Position numbers and translations under genes: made by a program. The notes below the pieces were generated by a model. The model was not told the DNA's origin, searched no databases, and saw nothing but the letters and a program-made list of their open reading frames with translations. From Roseomonas elaeocarpi (GTDB lineage Bacteria > Pseudomonadota > Alphaproteobacteria > Acetobacterales > Acetobacteraceae), in NCBI RefSeq assembly GCF_042433915.1, contig NZ_JBHLUN010000005.1, positions 543,540 through 607,539 on the forward strand: a stretch of DNA of 64,000 nucleotides, given 5' to 3'. Of this stretch, positions 14,604 to 24,362 are shown piece after piece (position 1 is the first letter of the stretch; every line of letters starts with the position of its first letter).

Positions 14604-15143
14604 ATGAGAAAGCCCTTCCTCCTCGCCACGCTGTTGACGCTCGCGGGATGCGGCTACTCGGACTCACGCATGGCGCACCAGGCGCAGATCAACATGGAGG
14701 GGATGACGGCCGTTGACCTCCAGAGCTGTGCGGGCGTTCCCGACAAGACCAAGAAGATCGACGACCACACCGAGATCTTCACCTACAACCTGAAGAACGA
14801 CAGCAGCGGCGGCGTCGAGGTCACGCTGCCGATCGTCGGTGGCGGCTACACCATCGGCGGCAGCGGCTCGCAGTGCGCGGCGAACTTCCGCATGGTCGAC
14901 AACAAGGTGGCGGCGCTGTTCTACAGCGGCAACAACGATCGCACCGTGGGCGAGGACGGCATCTGCGCGCCGATCATCCGCGGCTGCATGCGCCGCCCGC
15001 AGTCGAGCATGATCCCGCTCGACGACGAGACGCGCGCCCTGTCTTCGGGCTTCCACCAACCGCCCGCACCGCCCCCGCCGCCGGTCACGGCCGCCCCGGT
15101 GCTCAGCGACACGACGGTGCGGATGCCAACCGTCGGTCGGTAA
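14604..15143 (+). CDS. lipoprotein of unknown function
   Basis: 179 aa with a lipoprotein signal (MRKPFLLATLLTLAGCGYS, lipobox LAGC, Cys16). A central soluble domain contains TAVDLQSCAGVPDKTKKID, reminiscent of SmpA/OmlA-type folds where a small alpha/beta domain starts after the anchor. The C-terminal 40 residues are proline-rich (PPAPPPPPVTAAPV). Three further cysteines (SQCAANF, GICAPIIRGCM) could pair in the periplasm. AGGAGA stands in front of the ATG. A second small lipoprotein gene follows 106 bp downstream. Confidence 0.7.
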   Translation: MRKPFLLATLLTLAGCGYSDSRMAHQAQINMEGMTAVDLQSCAGVPDKTKKIDDHTEIFTYNLKNDSSGGVEVTLPIVGGGYTIGGSGSQCAANFRMVDNKVAALFYSGNNDRTVGEDGICAPIIRGCMRRPQSSMIPLDDETRALSSGFHQPPAPPPPPVTAAPVLSDTTVRMPTVGR

Positions 15144-15249
15144 CAACGCCACCGCCGGAGCGATGGGTGGTGCGCCTTGCCGGCATGATCCATCGCGCAC
15201 GGCAGGCGTTGAAAGGCTGTGAAACGTCCTGTCCTCAGGAGGAGCGAAG

Positions 15250-15489
15250 ATGTCGAAACGGAACAGATCCCGCGTTTTCGCGGTGCTGGCACTGATCCTC
15301 ACCGCCGGCAGCCTCGCCGGCTGCGGCTGCGGCCCGCTCGGCCTCAGCTGGTGCGGCGGCGGTCCGGGTGGCGGGCCCGGTGGTGGTCGGGGCGGTGGCT
15401 GGGGCGGTGGTCCGGGTGGCCCTGGTGGTGGATGGGGCGGCGGACCGGGTGGTGGTCCCGGCAGTGGTCCTGGCGGCGGCTGGCGCTGA
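15250..15489 (+). CDS. glycine-rich small lipoprotein
   Basis: 79 aa. A signal with lipobox SLAGC is followed by a short cysteine-containing stretch (GCGPLGLSWCGGG) and a C-terminal tail of GGG, GGP and GGW repeats ending in GGGWR. AGGAGG precedes the ATG. The repeat tail is built from short near-identical units such as GGTGGTGGTC at 15355-15480. It is probably a cell-envelope surface or spacer protein; I can give no function. Confidence 0.6.
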   Translation: MSKRNRSRVFAVLALILTAGSLAGCGCGPLGLSWCGGGPGGGPGGGRGGGWGGGPGGPGGGWGGGPGGGPGSGPGGGWR

Positions 15490-15767
15490 TCCCGGGACGC
15501 GGCGCGGATGACGCGCGAAGCACGGCGCGCCGGAGCACCGAGTCGCCCGGCCGTGTAACGCCGCATGCACCGGCCGCGGGAGGCCGGCGCAACCTTGGGC
15601 GTTGTTGCCCGGCGGGTGGCGCAGCAACCTCGCGCCATCCGGACCGGCTACTCCCCACACCGACCGTTCCGGCCGAGCCCAGGACAGAACACGGCTCACA
15701 CCTGTCCTGGGCTCCCCCTGTCGGGGCGCGCCTCAGGCGGTGACCCTGGATCGAGGTTCCGGGCCGC

Positions 15768-16106
15768 TTAGTCCCGTTGTTCCCAGCTCCGCCGGCCCTG
15801 GTAGCTCGCTTCCAGCCTTTGCCGCAGCCGTCTGATCTGCCGCTGGAGGTCGTCGTTCTCGCGCTGCGCCTGTCGCAGGCGGGACGACGTGGCCTTCAGG
15901 GCTTCGGCAGGGTCCTCCGCCGGGCGACGCGAGGCCGCCGGCCCGCGGCTGGCCGCCTGGGCCGGGCCGAGCAATTGCTGCCAGCTCAGGCCCGAGCGCT
16001 TGATCAGCCGGTGCGCCGCCATGGCCGCCGCCGCGCGCTCCCCATCGTGTTCGGAGCCGAGGAGCCCCAGCACCCGCACCAGCTTCGCCAAGTCGGATGC
16101 CTGCAC
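15768..16106 (-). CDS. DUF2786-like N-terminus with coiled-coil tail, hypothetical
   Basis: 112 aa. Residues 1-45 (LAKLVRVLGLLGSEHDGERA then AAHRLIKRSGLSWQQLL) follow the pattern of the DUF2786-type helix pair found at the start of small alphaproteobacterial proteins. Residues 68-104 form a predicted coiled coil with a leucine/arginine heptad (SSRLRQAQRENDDLQRQIRR). No enzymatic motif is visible. It is isolated between a gap and the eutC terminator-like repeat. Confidence 0.6.
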   Translation of the reverse strand: MQASDLAKLVRVLGLLGSEHDGERAAAAMAAHRLIKRSGLSWQQLLGPAQAASRGPAASRRPAEDPAEALKATSSRLRQAQRENDDLQRQIRRLRQRLEASYQGRRSWEQRD

Positions 16107-16183
16107 GCCACCGGCCCTTCCATGCTTCCCCAGGAGAACATCGGGGCGCCCCGCTGATTTTCCCCTGTGCGCCGCCCGCCGTC

Positions 16184-16223
16184 CTCACATCGCGGGGAGG
16201 CGGGTGCCGCCCCGCGATGTGAG
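16184..16223. terminator. perfect 14-bp inverted repeat after eutC
   Basis: CTCACATCGCGGGG (16184-16197) and CCCCGCGATGTGAG (16210-16223) enclose a 12-nt loop. It lies 9 bp beyond the eutC stop on the minus strand. There is no T-run, so it is either a factor-dependent terminator, an RNA-stabilising hairpin or a protein site. Confidence 0.5.
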
Positions 16224-16231
16224 AACACGGC

Positions 16232-17011
16232 TCACCGGACCGCGCCGTCCTCCGCCCCCGGCAGCAAACCGCCATCGCCGCCGCCGAGGCTGTTGGCGGC
16301 ATCCTCCTTGAGCGCCACGCCCGTCAGGCGCCGCAGGAGGCCCTCCCGCACCAGCCAGGCGATCCGGTCCGCCGCGGCCTCGGTGCCCAGCCCGCCCTGG
16401 GGGTGGATGTTGGACACGCAGTTCCGCTCTGAATCCCGCCGGCCCACCCGCGGCGCGTGAGTGACGTAGGCGCCGAGGCTGTGCGCGACGCTCAGGCCCG
16501 GCCGCTCGCCGATCAGCATCACCACCATCCGGGCGCCGAGCCCTTCGCCGATCTCGTCGCCCAGCGCCACGCGTGCCTGTTCCGCCAGCACCACCGGCTC
16601 CGCCACCAGCGCGCCCAGCCGGGCCCGGCAAGCCTGCAGCAGCGGCACCGCCTGGGCTTCCACCGCCGCGGCGGACAGCCCGTCGGCCAGCACGAACACC
16701 ACCTGCCTTTCGGCGAGGGACAGCAGCGCCGCCGCTTCCGGCGCGAGACGCCGGCCGAGGTCGGGCCGACGGAGATAGGTGGCCCGGTCCGGCGCGGCGC
16801 TGTGCACCCGCAGGAGCGGGGCAGGGGAGAGTGCCGCCTCGACAGCCGCCCAATCCATGGCCCGGTGCACCGCGTCGCGCGCCCGCGCATGCGCCAGCTG
16901 CAGCGCCAGGACCTCCGCCACCGGCGGCGCGTCGCCACGGCGCCCCAGCCCGATGCGCGCGCCGGTGGCCTCGCGTAGCCGGGCCCAGATCTCCGCCGCC
17001 GGCTCAGCCAT
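16232..17011 (-). CDS. eutC: ethanolamine ammonia-lyase small subunit EutC
   Basis: Light chain of adenosylcobalamin-dependent ethanolamine ammonia-lyase, which splits ethanolamine to acetaldehyde and ammonia. The 259-aa product shows the family end motif RNCVSNIHPQGG, preceded by SVAHSLGAYVTHAPRVGRRD, and the mid-domain RRPDLGRRL. These contacts help bind B12 together with EutB. The ATG at 17011 overlaps the end of eutB by 8 bp. No eutR, eutA reactivase or carboxysome-like shell genes are next to it, so the enzyme is presumably cytosolic and its reactivation factor is elsewhere or absent. Confidence 0.93.
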   Translation of the reverse strand: MAEPAAEIWARLREATGARIGLGRRGDAPPVAEVLALQLAHARARDAVHRAMDWAAVEAALSPAPLLRVHSAAPDRATYLRRPDLGRRLAPEAAALLSLAERQVVFVLADGLSAAAVEAQAVPLLQACRARLGALVAEPVVLAEQARVALGDEIGEGLGARMVVMLIGERPGLSVAHSLGAYVTHAPRVGRRDSERNCVSNIHPQGGLGTEAAADRIAWLVREGLLRRLTGVALKEDAANSLGGGDGGLLPGAEDGAVR

Positions 17012-18407
17012 GGGGCGCTTCCCCGGACGCCTCGATCACCCCGGCAAGCAGAGCGCTGCGCCCGGGCGGGGTTCGCAGCCGCCGCTGCCCGTCCAGCATC
17101 CCGAGCCCTTCCAGCCACGCCTCGAACTCCGGCGCGGCGCGCAGGCCGGTGGTGGCGCGCAGCTGCAGCACGTCGTGGAAGCTCAGGCTCTGGTAGTTCA
17201 GCATGATGTCGTCGGTGCCCGGCACGGCGATCAGGAAATTCGCCCCCGCCGCGGCGAGCAGGATCGCCAGGTTGTCCATGTCGTCGGCATCGGCCTCGGC
17301 ATGGTTGGTGTAGCAGACATCCACCCCCATCGGCAGGCCGAGCAGCTTGCCGCAGAAATGATCCTCGAGCCCCGCCCGGGTGATCTGCTTGGCGTCGAAC
17401 AGGTATTCCGGCCCGATGAAGCCCACCACCGTGTTCACCAGCAGCGGCCGGAAAGCGCGCGCCACGGCGTAGGCGCGCGCTTCCACCGTCTGCTGGTCGA
17501 CGCCGTGATGCGCCTCGGCCGAGAGCGCGGCGCCCTGGCCAGTCTCGAAATACATGCAGTTGTCGCCGATTGTTCCGCGCTTGAGCGACAGCGCCGCCTC
17601 GTGCGCTTCCCGCAGCACCGCCAGGTCCACGCCGAAGCCACGGTTGGCGGCCTCGGTCCCGGCGACCGACTGGAACACGAGGTCCACCGGCGCGCCGCGC
17701 TCCATCATCGCGATCGTGTTGGTGACGTGCGTCAGCACGCAGCTCTGCGTCGGGATGGCGTGGCGCTGCCGCAGATCGTCGAGCATCCGCAGCAGCGTGA
17801 TCCCGTTCGGAACATTATCACCCGCCGGGTTCACCCCGATCACCGCGTCGCCCGCGCCCAGCAGCAGCCCGTCCAGCGTGGAGGCGGCGATGCCGCGCAG
17901 GTCGTCGGTCGGGTGGTTGGGCTGGAGGCGCGAGGCCAAACGGCCCGGCAGCCCGACCGTGCTGCGGAAACGCGTCACCACCGACACCTTGCGCGCCGCG
18001 GCAACGAGGTCCTGGTTGCGCATCAGCTTCGACACGGCCGCCACCATTTCAGGCGTCAGCCCTGGCGAGGCGGCCGCGATCGCCGCGCCGTCGGTCTCGT
18101 GCCGCAGCAGCCAGTCGCGGAAGCCGCCCACCGTCAGGTGCGACACCGCGGCGAAGGCGGCTTGGTCATGCGTGTCCAGGATCAGCCGCGTGACCTCATC
18201 CGCCTCGTAGGGAACCAGCGCCTCATCGAGAAAGCGGGCGAGGGGCACCTCCGCCAGGGCGTAGCGCGCGGCGACCCTTTGCGTGTCGCTTTCCGCCGCC
18301 AACCCCGCCAGCTCATCGCCGGAGCGGCGGGGCGAGGCCCTGGCCAGCAGTTCCCGCAAGTCCTCGAAGCGGAAGCTTTCGCCCGCCAGCGTGACGCCGT
18401 AGCCCAA
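17004..18407 (-). CDS. eutB: ethanolamine ammonia-lyase large subunit EutB
   Basis: Catalytic TIM-barrel subunit of ethanolamine ammonia-lyase, 467 aa against about 453 in enterobacteria. Key stretches are GVTLAGESFRFEDLRELLA, RSGDELAGLAAES, LASRLQPNH (with the substrate-contacting Arg), GVGDAVIGVNP-like GAGDAVIGVNPAGD, NCMYFETGQGAALSAEAHHG and NTVVGFIGPEYL. I chose the TTG at 18407 because GGGAGGG precedes it and homology starts there; the frame remains open for kilobases upstream, but only as the complement of hpnN. It is divergent from hpnN. I found no cobalamin riboswitch in front. Confidence 0.93.
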   Translation of the reverse strand: MGYGVTLAGESFRFEDLRELLARASPRRSGDELAGLAAESDTQRVAARYALAEVPLARFLDEALVPYEADEVTRLILDTHDQAAFAAVSHLTVGGFRDWLLRHETDGAAIAAASPGLTPEMVAAVSKLMRNQDLVAAARKVSVVTRFRSTVGLPGRLASRLQPNHPTDDLRGIAASTLDGLLLGAGDAVIGVNPAGDNVPNGITLLRMLDDLRQRHAIPTQSCVLTHVTNTIAMMERGAPVDLVFQSVAGTEAANRGFGVDLAVLREAHEAALSLKRGTIGDNCMYFETGQGAALSAEAHHGVDQQTVEARAYAVARAFRPLLVNTVVGFIGPEYLFDAKQITRAGLEDHFCGKLLGLPMGVDVCYTNHAEADADDMDNLAILLAAAGANFLIAVPGTDDIMLNYQSLSFHDVLQLRATTGLRAAPEFEAWLEGLGMLDGQRRLRTPPGRSALLAGVIEASGEAPHG

Positions 18408-18740
18408 GAACAGGACCCTCCCTGGCAAGGGCCGGGGCAAGGGCGCCCGGGCCGGTCGAAGACGGAGCCGGGGCCGCCGCACGGTCCCCGCGTCACCCCG
18501 CGGAAAGCTTGGCACGCCCGCAGTGGAAATGCCTCCCCCTGATCGCCCGCTGCCCCGCATCCGGTCCGGGTGGGAACGCGCCCGGCCCTGGTGCCCCGTC
18601 CGGGACGCGGGCGCGGGGCGGGGCTTGACGGCCGGGGGCGAGGGCGGGAGGAACGCCGCAGTTTTTCCGCCCGGCACCGCTGCTGTTTCCACGGCGTGGC
18701 GCTTCCGCGACGCGGGGCGGGACGGCTTCCATCGGCCGAC
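18408..18740. other. divergent intergenic region between eutB and hpnN
   Basis: This is 333 bp of GC-rich DNA with no gene I can support. It must hold the promoters of both divergent transcription units. I looked on the minus strand for the conserved cobalamin-riboswitch (B12-box) elements and did not find them. Confidence 0.5.
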
Positions 18741-21491
18741 ATGCCGCCAGCACCCGAAGGGCTCCCGCTCGTGCCTCGTTCCCTCGCCGCCGGGCGTGAT
18801 CCATCCGTGCCTGCCCCGCCCGAACGTGCTGCCGCTTCCCCCACCGGCCCCGGCACCGGGCTCAACGCGGCCGGCCGCCTCGTTCTCGCCTGCTGCCGGC
18901 GCCCCTGGCTGGTGGTGTTCGCCTCGCTGATCCTGTGCGCGGCCGCGCTGTTCCAGGTGACGCACCACTTCGCGATGACCACAGACATCGACGCGCTGAT
19001 CTCGCCCAAGCTGCCCTACCGGCAGCGCCAGATCGCGCTCGATGCCGTGTTCCCGCAAAACAGGAATACCACGGTGGTGGTGGTGGACGGCGCCACGCCC
19101 GAGATCGCGGAAACCGCCGCCGCCCGGCTGTTCGAGCGCCTCCAGGCACGTGGCGCCCTGTTCCGCAGCCTGCGCCGGCCCGATGGCGGCCCCTTCTTCG
19201 ACCGCTACGGGTTGATGCTGCTGCCGCTGGACGAGGTGCAGCGGAACACCGAGCAGCTGATCGCCGCCCAGCCCTTCCTGGGGCCGCTCGCGGCCGACCC
19301 CAGCCTGCGCGGCGTTACGGGCGCGATCTCCACGGTTCTCACCGGCGTCGAGCGGGGGCAGGCCAGCCTCGACGACATCCGCCGCCCGCTGGAGTCGCTG
19401 GGTGAGACGCTGCAGGCGGTGTCGATGGCGCACCCCGCCTTCTTTTCCTGGCGCGCGCTGTTCTCGTCGACGCCGCCGGGACCGCGCGAAACCCGGCGCT
19501 TCATCCTGGTGCAGCCGGTGCTCGACTATAATTCGCTCGCCCCCGGCGCGGCGGCCGACGCCGCCATCCGGGAGGACGCGGCCGCGCTGTCGCTCGACCC
19601 GTCGCACGGCGTCACGGTCCGGCTGACCGGCGCCGTGCCCCTGGCCGACGAGGAGGTCGGCACCCTGGCCGAGGGCGCGTCGCTGATGGGCCTGTCGATG
19701 CTGGGCTGCCTCGTGCTGATGCTCTGGCTGGCGGTGCGTTCCTGGCGAACCGTGCTCGCCATCCTCGCGACCACGGTGCTGGGCCTGGTGCTGACCGCGG
19801 GGCTGGGCCTCCTCACGATCGGCCGCTTCAACCTGATCTCGGTGGCCTTTATCCCGCTCTTCGTCGGGCTGGGCGTGGACTTCGCCATCCAGCTCGCGGT
19901 GCGGGCGCGCGCCGAGCGGCGGCTCCATCCCACCCTGCCGGCAGCGCTGGCGGCCGCGGGCAACGGCGTCGGCGGCGCGCTGGCCCTGGCGGCGGCGGCC
20001 ATCGCGGTAGGCTTCTTCGCCTTTCTGCCCACCAGCTACATCGGCGTGTCGGAACTGGGCACCATCGCCGGCGCCGGCATGGTGATCGCCTTCGCGCTCA
20101 GCCTGACGCTGCTGCCGGCGCTGCTCACGATCCTGCGCCCGCCGGGCGAGGCGGAGGAGGTCGGCTTCCGTAGCCTGGCACCGGTGGACCGCCGGCTGGT
20201 CCGTCACCGTCGCGCGGTGTTCGCCGGCACCGCCGTGCTGACGGTGCTGGCGCTGGCGCTGCTGCCGCGGCTGAGCTTCGACTTCAACCCGCTGCACCTG
20301 CGCGACGAGCGCACGGAGTCCGTTTCCACCCTGGCGGACCTGACCTCCGACCCAGACCGCTCGCCCTACACGGTGGAGGCGCTGGAGCCCTCGCTGGCCG
20401 AGGCCGAGGCGGCGGCGCGCAAGGTCTCGGCACTGCCCGAGGTCGCCCAGGCCGTCACGCTCGCGAGCTTCATCCCCACCGACCAGGACGCCAAGCTCGC
20501 CGTGATCCGCGATGCCGCCGACCTGCTGTCGCTGACGCTCGATCCGGTAACGACCCGCCCGGCGCCTACGGATGCGGAAACGATCGCGGCGTTGCGGGGC
20601 CTGGCGGCGAAGCTGCGCGACGTGGCGGCCCGCGGCGCCGGGCTGGCCACCACGCCGATCGCGACGCCCGCGCCGACACCCGCCTCCGAGGCCGCCCGCC
20701 ACCTGGCCACGGCGCTGGAAAGCCTGGCCGCGGCATCGCCCGCCACGCGCGCCGCGGCCAGCGACGCGGTGATCGCGCCGCTCGAAACGCTGCTGACCCA
20801 GATCCGGACCACTCTGACGGCGGGGCCGGTCACGCGCGACACCCTGCCAGCGACGCTGGTGCAGGACTGGGTCGGCCCGGACGGCCGCGCCCGCATGCAG
20901 GCCTTCCCGCGCGCCGGCACGGTCAGCAACGAGGCACTGGCCCGCTTCGGCAACGCCGTGCAGGCCGTGTTGCCCGAGGCCGTCGGCCCGCCGATCTCGC
21001 TGCGCGACGCGGGCGAAGCGATCACCGGCGCCTTCCTGCAGGCGGGCGTGCTGTCGGCGCTGGCGATCACGGTGCTGCTGGCCTTCGTGCTGCGTCGGGT
21101 GCGCGACGTGGCGCTGGCGGTGGGGCCGGTGATCCTGGCCGGGTTGCTGACGCTGGCCTCCTGCGTGGTGCTGGGGGAGCCGCTGAACTTCGCCAACATC
21201 ATCGCCCTGCCGCTGCTCTTCGGCATCGGCGTCGCCTTCAACATCTACTTCGTGATGGCCTGGCGGCACGGGGAGCACGGGCTGCTCGCCTCGCCGCTGA
21301 CCCGCGCCATCGTGTTCAGCGCACTCGCCACCGCCACCGGCTTCGGCAGCCTGTGGCTGTCCAGCCATCCCGGCACCGCCAGCATGGGGCGGCTGCTGAT
21401 GCTGTCGCTGTTCTGGGTGCTGGCGGTGATCCTGGTTCTCCAGCCGGCCCTGCTGGGCAGGCCGGCGGCACCGCGCGCCCCGGGTCACTGA
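18741..21491 (+). CDS. hpnN: hopanoid transporter HpnN (RND/MMPL family)
   Basis: Inner-membrane RND-type transporter that, in Rhodopseudomonas, moves hopanoids to the outer membrane. The product is 916 aa from the ATG at 18741. It has a first membrane helix (WLVVFASLILCAAALFQV, about residues 55-75), a large periplasmic loop, a 5-helix MMPL block with GVDFAIQLAVRARAERR and FFAFLPTSYIGVSELG, a second helix and loop (20210-21030), then the second MMPL block ending at 21491. The start is uncertain: GTG codons at 18771 and 18807 are alternatives and no strong ribosome site is seen. It is convergent with hpnM. Confidence 0.92.
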   Translation: MPPAPEGLPLVPRSLAAGRDPSVPAPPERAAASPTGPGTGLNAAGRLVLACCRRPWLVVFASLILCAAALFQVTHHFAMTTDIDALISPKLPYRQRQIALDAVFPQNRNTTVVVVDGATPEIAETAAARLFERLQARGALFRSLRRPDGGPFFDRYGLMLLPLDEVQRNTEQLIAAQPFLGPLAADPSLRGVTGAISTVLTGVERGQASLDDIRRPLESLGETLQAVSMAHPAFFSWRALFSSTPPGPRETRRFILVQPVLDYNSLAPGAAADAAIREDAAALSLDPSHGVTVRLTGAVPLADEEVGTLAEGASLMGLSMLGCLVLMLWLAVRSWRTVLAILATTVLGLVLTAGLGLLTIGRFNLISVAFIPLFVGLGVDFAIQLAVRARAERRLHPTLPAALAAAGNGVGGALALAAAAIAVGFFAFLPTSYIGVSELGTIAGAGMVIAFALSLTLLPALLTILRPPGEAEEVGFRSLAPVDRRLVRHRRAVFAGTAVLTVLALALLPRLSFDFNPLHLRDERTESVSTLADLTSDPDRSPYTVEALEPSLAEAEAAARKVSALPEVAQAVTLASFIPTDQDAKLAVIRDAADLLSLTLDPVTTRPAPTDAETIAALRGLAAKLRDVAARGAGLATTPIATPAPTPASEAARHLATALESLAAASPATRAAASDAVIAPLETLLTQIRTTLTAGPVTRDTLPATLVQDWVGPDGRARMQAFPRAGTVSNEALARFGNAVQAVLPEAVGPPISLRDAGEAITGAFLQAGVLSALAITVLLAFVLRRVRDVALAVGPVILAGLLTLASCVVLGEPLNFANIIALPLLFGIGVAFNIYFVMAWRHGEHGLLASPLTRAIVFSALATATGFGSLWLSSHPGTASMGRLLMLSLFWVLAVILVLQPALLGRPAAPRAPGH

Positions 21492-21568
21492 GGCAGGGGC
21501 GGCTGAGGCGAGGGGCTGAGGCCGGGTTGCCGCGACCTCGGCGCCACCAGCCACCTGCCGCGGCGGCG

Positions 21569-22189
21569 TCAGCCCGGCTGCATCAGCCGGTCCGACAGTT
21601 CCTTCAGCCGCTGCACCAGCGTGGGCGCGCCCTGCCGCACCGAGGCCGCGAACTCGGACCGGCGGATGCCGAGCTCACTGATGCTGTCGTGCAGCACGTC
21701 GGTGATCCGCCAGCTCCCGTTCGCCTGGTGCATGCGGTAGGTCAGGTCCACCGACTCCTTGCCCGGGTTGAGCAGGCGCGTCGCCACGATCCGCTCCTCG
21801 CCGCGCGGCTCCACCCGGTCGGTCACGAAGCTCTGCCCGCTGAAGCCGTTGAAATTGTGGGCGTAGCTTGCCACGGTCATGCGGGTGAAGGCTTCCACCA
21901 CCTGCGCCTGCTCGGCGGGCGAGAAGCTGCTCCAGCGCGATCCCACGGCAAAGGCCGTCATGGCGGGCAGGTCGAAGGCGGCCTCCACCGCCGGGGCGAT
22001 CTGACGGTAGCGGCCCTCGATGCCCAGCGCCTGGGCGTTCTTCATGATGCCCAGCACGGCCTCATGGAGGCGCTCGATCTGGGCCGCGGCCGGATCGGCT
22101 GCTCCCTGTGCCTGGCCACGGCGCGCGGTCCCGGGCAGGAGGGGCAGGGAAAGCAGGAGGCCGAGGCCGGCGCGGCGTGTGATGGACAT
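21569..22189 (-). CDS. hpnM: hopanoid-associated MlaC/Ttg2D-like periplasmic protein HpnM
   Basis: 206 aa with a twin-arginine-like or Sec signal (MSITRRAGLGLLLSLPLLPG, cut near GQAQG). The mature domain belongs to the MlaC/toluene-tolerance Ttg2 family of periplasmic lipid-binding proteins: AFDLPAMTAFAVGSRWSSFS, QAQVVEAFTRMTVASYA and the strand set SVDLTYRMHQANGSWRITDV. It sits between hpnN and hpnH, which supports a role in hopanoid trafficking rather than general phospholipid transport. It is divergent from hpnH. Confidence 0.88.
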   Translation of the reverse strand: MSITRRAGLGLLLSLPLLPGTARRGQAQGAADPAAAQIERLHEAVLGIMKNAQALGIEGRYRQIAPAVEAAFDLPAMTAFAVGSRWSSFSPAEQAQVVEAFTRMTVASYAHNFNGFSGQSFVTDRVEPRGEERIVATRLLNPGKESVDLTYRMHQANGSWRITDVLHDSISELGIRRSEFAASVRQGAPTLVQRLKELSDRLMQPG

Positions 22190-22530
22190 GCGGCAAGTTC
22201 TTCGTCACCCCCGCCCGCCGCGACAAGGGGTTGTAGCCGTGGCAGGGGGGACACAGCTTCGTGGGCGCCGTCTTCCCCGCCGGCCTATCTCCCGCGAACG
22301 TGGCTCCCCGGCGCGTCTTGCGTGGCGCGCGCGGCTTCCGGACGTGCTAGGGCAGGGATCGACTGCCCTTTGTTGCGCCGCGGGAGGGCCCGCGCGAATC
22401 GCAACCGGGGCTGCGCGGATCGCTGATCCGCGTCGACAGAACACCGTTTCCGCCCGCCGGAAGCGTCACAGTGCGGATCACGCCGGCGGGCCCAGCGGGC
22501 CCCGGCAGGAAAGAACGAGGAGCGTGCCCC
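22190..22530. promoter_or_regulatory. divergent hpnM-hpnH control region with a palindrome
   Basis: A 341-bp region without a gene, carrying the promoters of hpnM (minus) and hpnH (plus). A perfect 8-bp palindrome CGCGGATC-gct-GATCCGCG occupies 22414-22432, about 100 bp before hpnH. It could be a repressor site or a leader hairpin. No clear -10/-35 pair stands out. Confidence 0.4.
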
Positions 22531-23733
<1,203 letters not shown>

Positions 23734-24362
23734 CGCCCGGAAGGCGCGGCCCGCTTCCATCCCGGTGCGGATCAGCGCCGGGATCTGCAGCGGGTCGCGG
23801 ATCACCGAACCGAACACGGCCGGCAGGCTCACCCCGCCATCCGGCCGCATCGCCACCAGCGCCGCCTCGGGCAGGCCGCGCTCCGCCCCATCCGAGATGA
23901 CGCGCGCCGCCGCGAAGGGCAGGCCGTAACGGCGCGCCACCCGGGCGGCGACGTGGCTCTCCATGTCCACCGCCGCGGCGCCGCTGCTCCGACGCAGCAT
24001 CGCCTTCTGGCGCGGACCGCCCACGATCACGTCGGAACCCAGGATCAGCCCCGGCACGGCGCCGGGCAGCGATTCCAGCAGCGCGTCGCTCCAGTCCGGA
24101 TCGACCGGTAGCCGCTCCACCCCATCCAGCACCGCGCCACCCACCACCCAGTCGCCGGGCACCAACCCGGGTGCCAGGGCGCCGGCGATGCCGATGCTGA
24201 TGATGCCGCGCGCTTCCGCCGCCAGGGGCGCGAGCCGTTCCTCCAGCGCCGCAGGGTCGCCTCCGCCGGTCACCACCCGGACACCGGCGCCGCGCAGCAG
24301 CCGCGCTTCCCGCCGCATCCCCGTCACCGCCAGGACCGACGGTCCCGGCGCTGCGCTGCGCC

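Noticed and set aside
15350..15485. A tandem repeat array or CRISPR-like repeat
   Set aside because: The repeats are GGT/GGC codons encoding the glycine-rich tail of a lipoprotein, with no regular spacers.
18408..18740. A cobalamin riboswitch upstream of eutB
   Set aside because: I compared the minus strand with the B12-box and GGTGCC/GGGAA elements by eye and found no convincing set; Infernal with RF00174 would decide.
17004..21554. A single minus-strand open frame of about 1516 codons spanning eutB and the hpnN complement
   Set aside because: Only the last 467 codons match EutB; the rest is the antisense of hpnN in GC-rich DNA, with Gln/Arg/His-rich, low-complexity translation.
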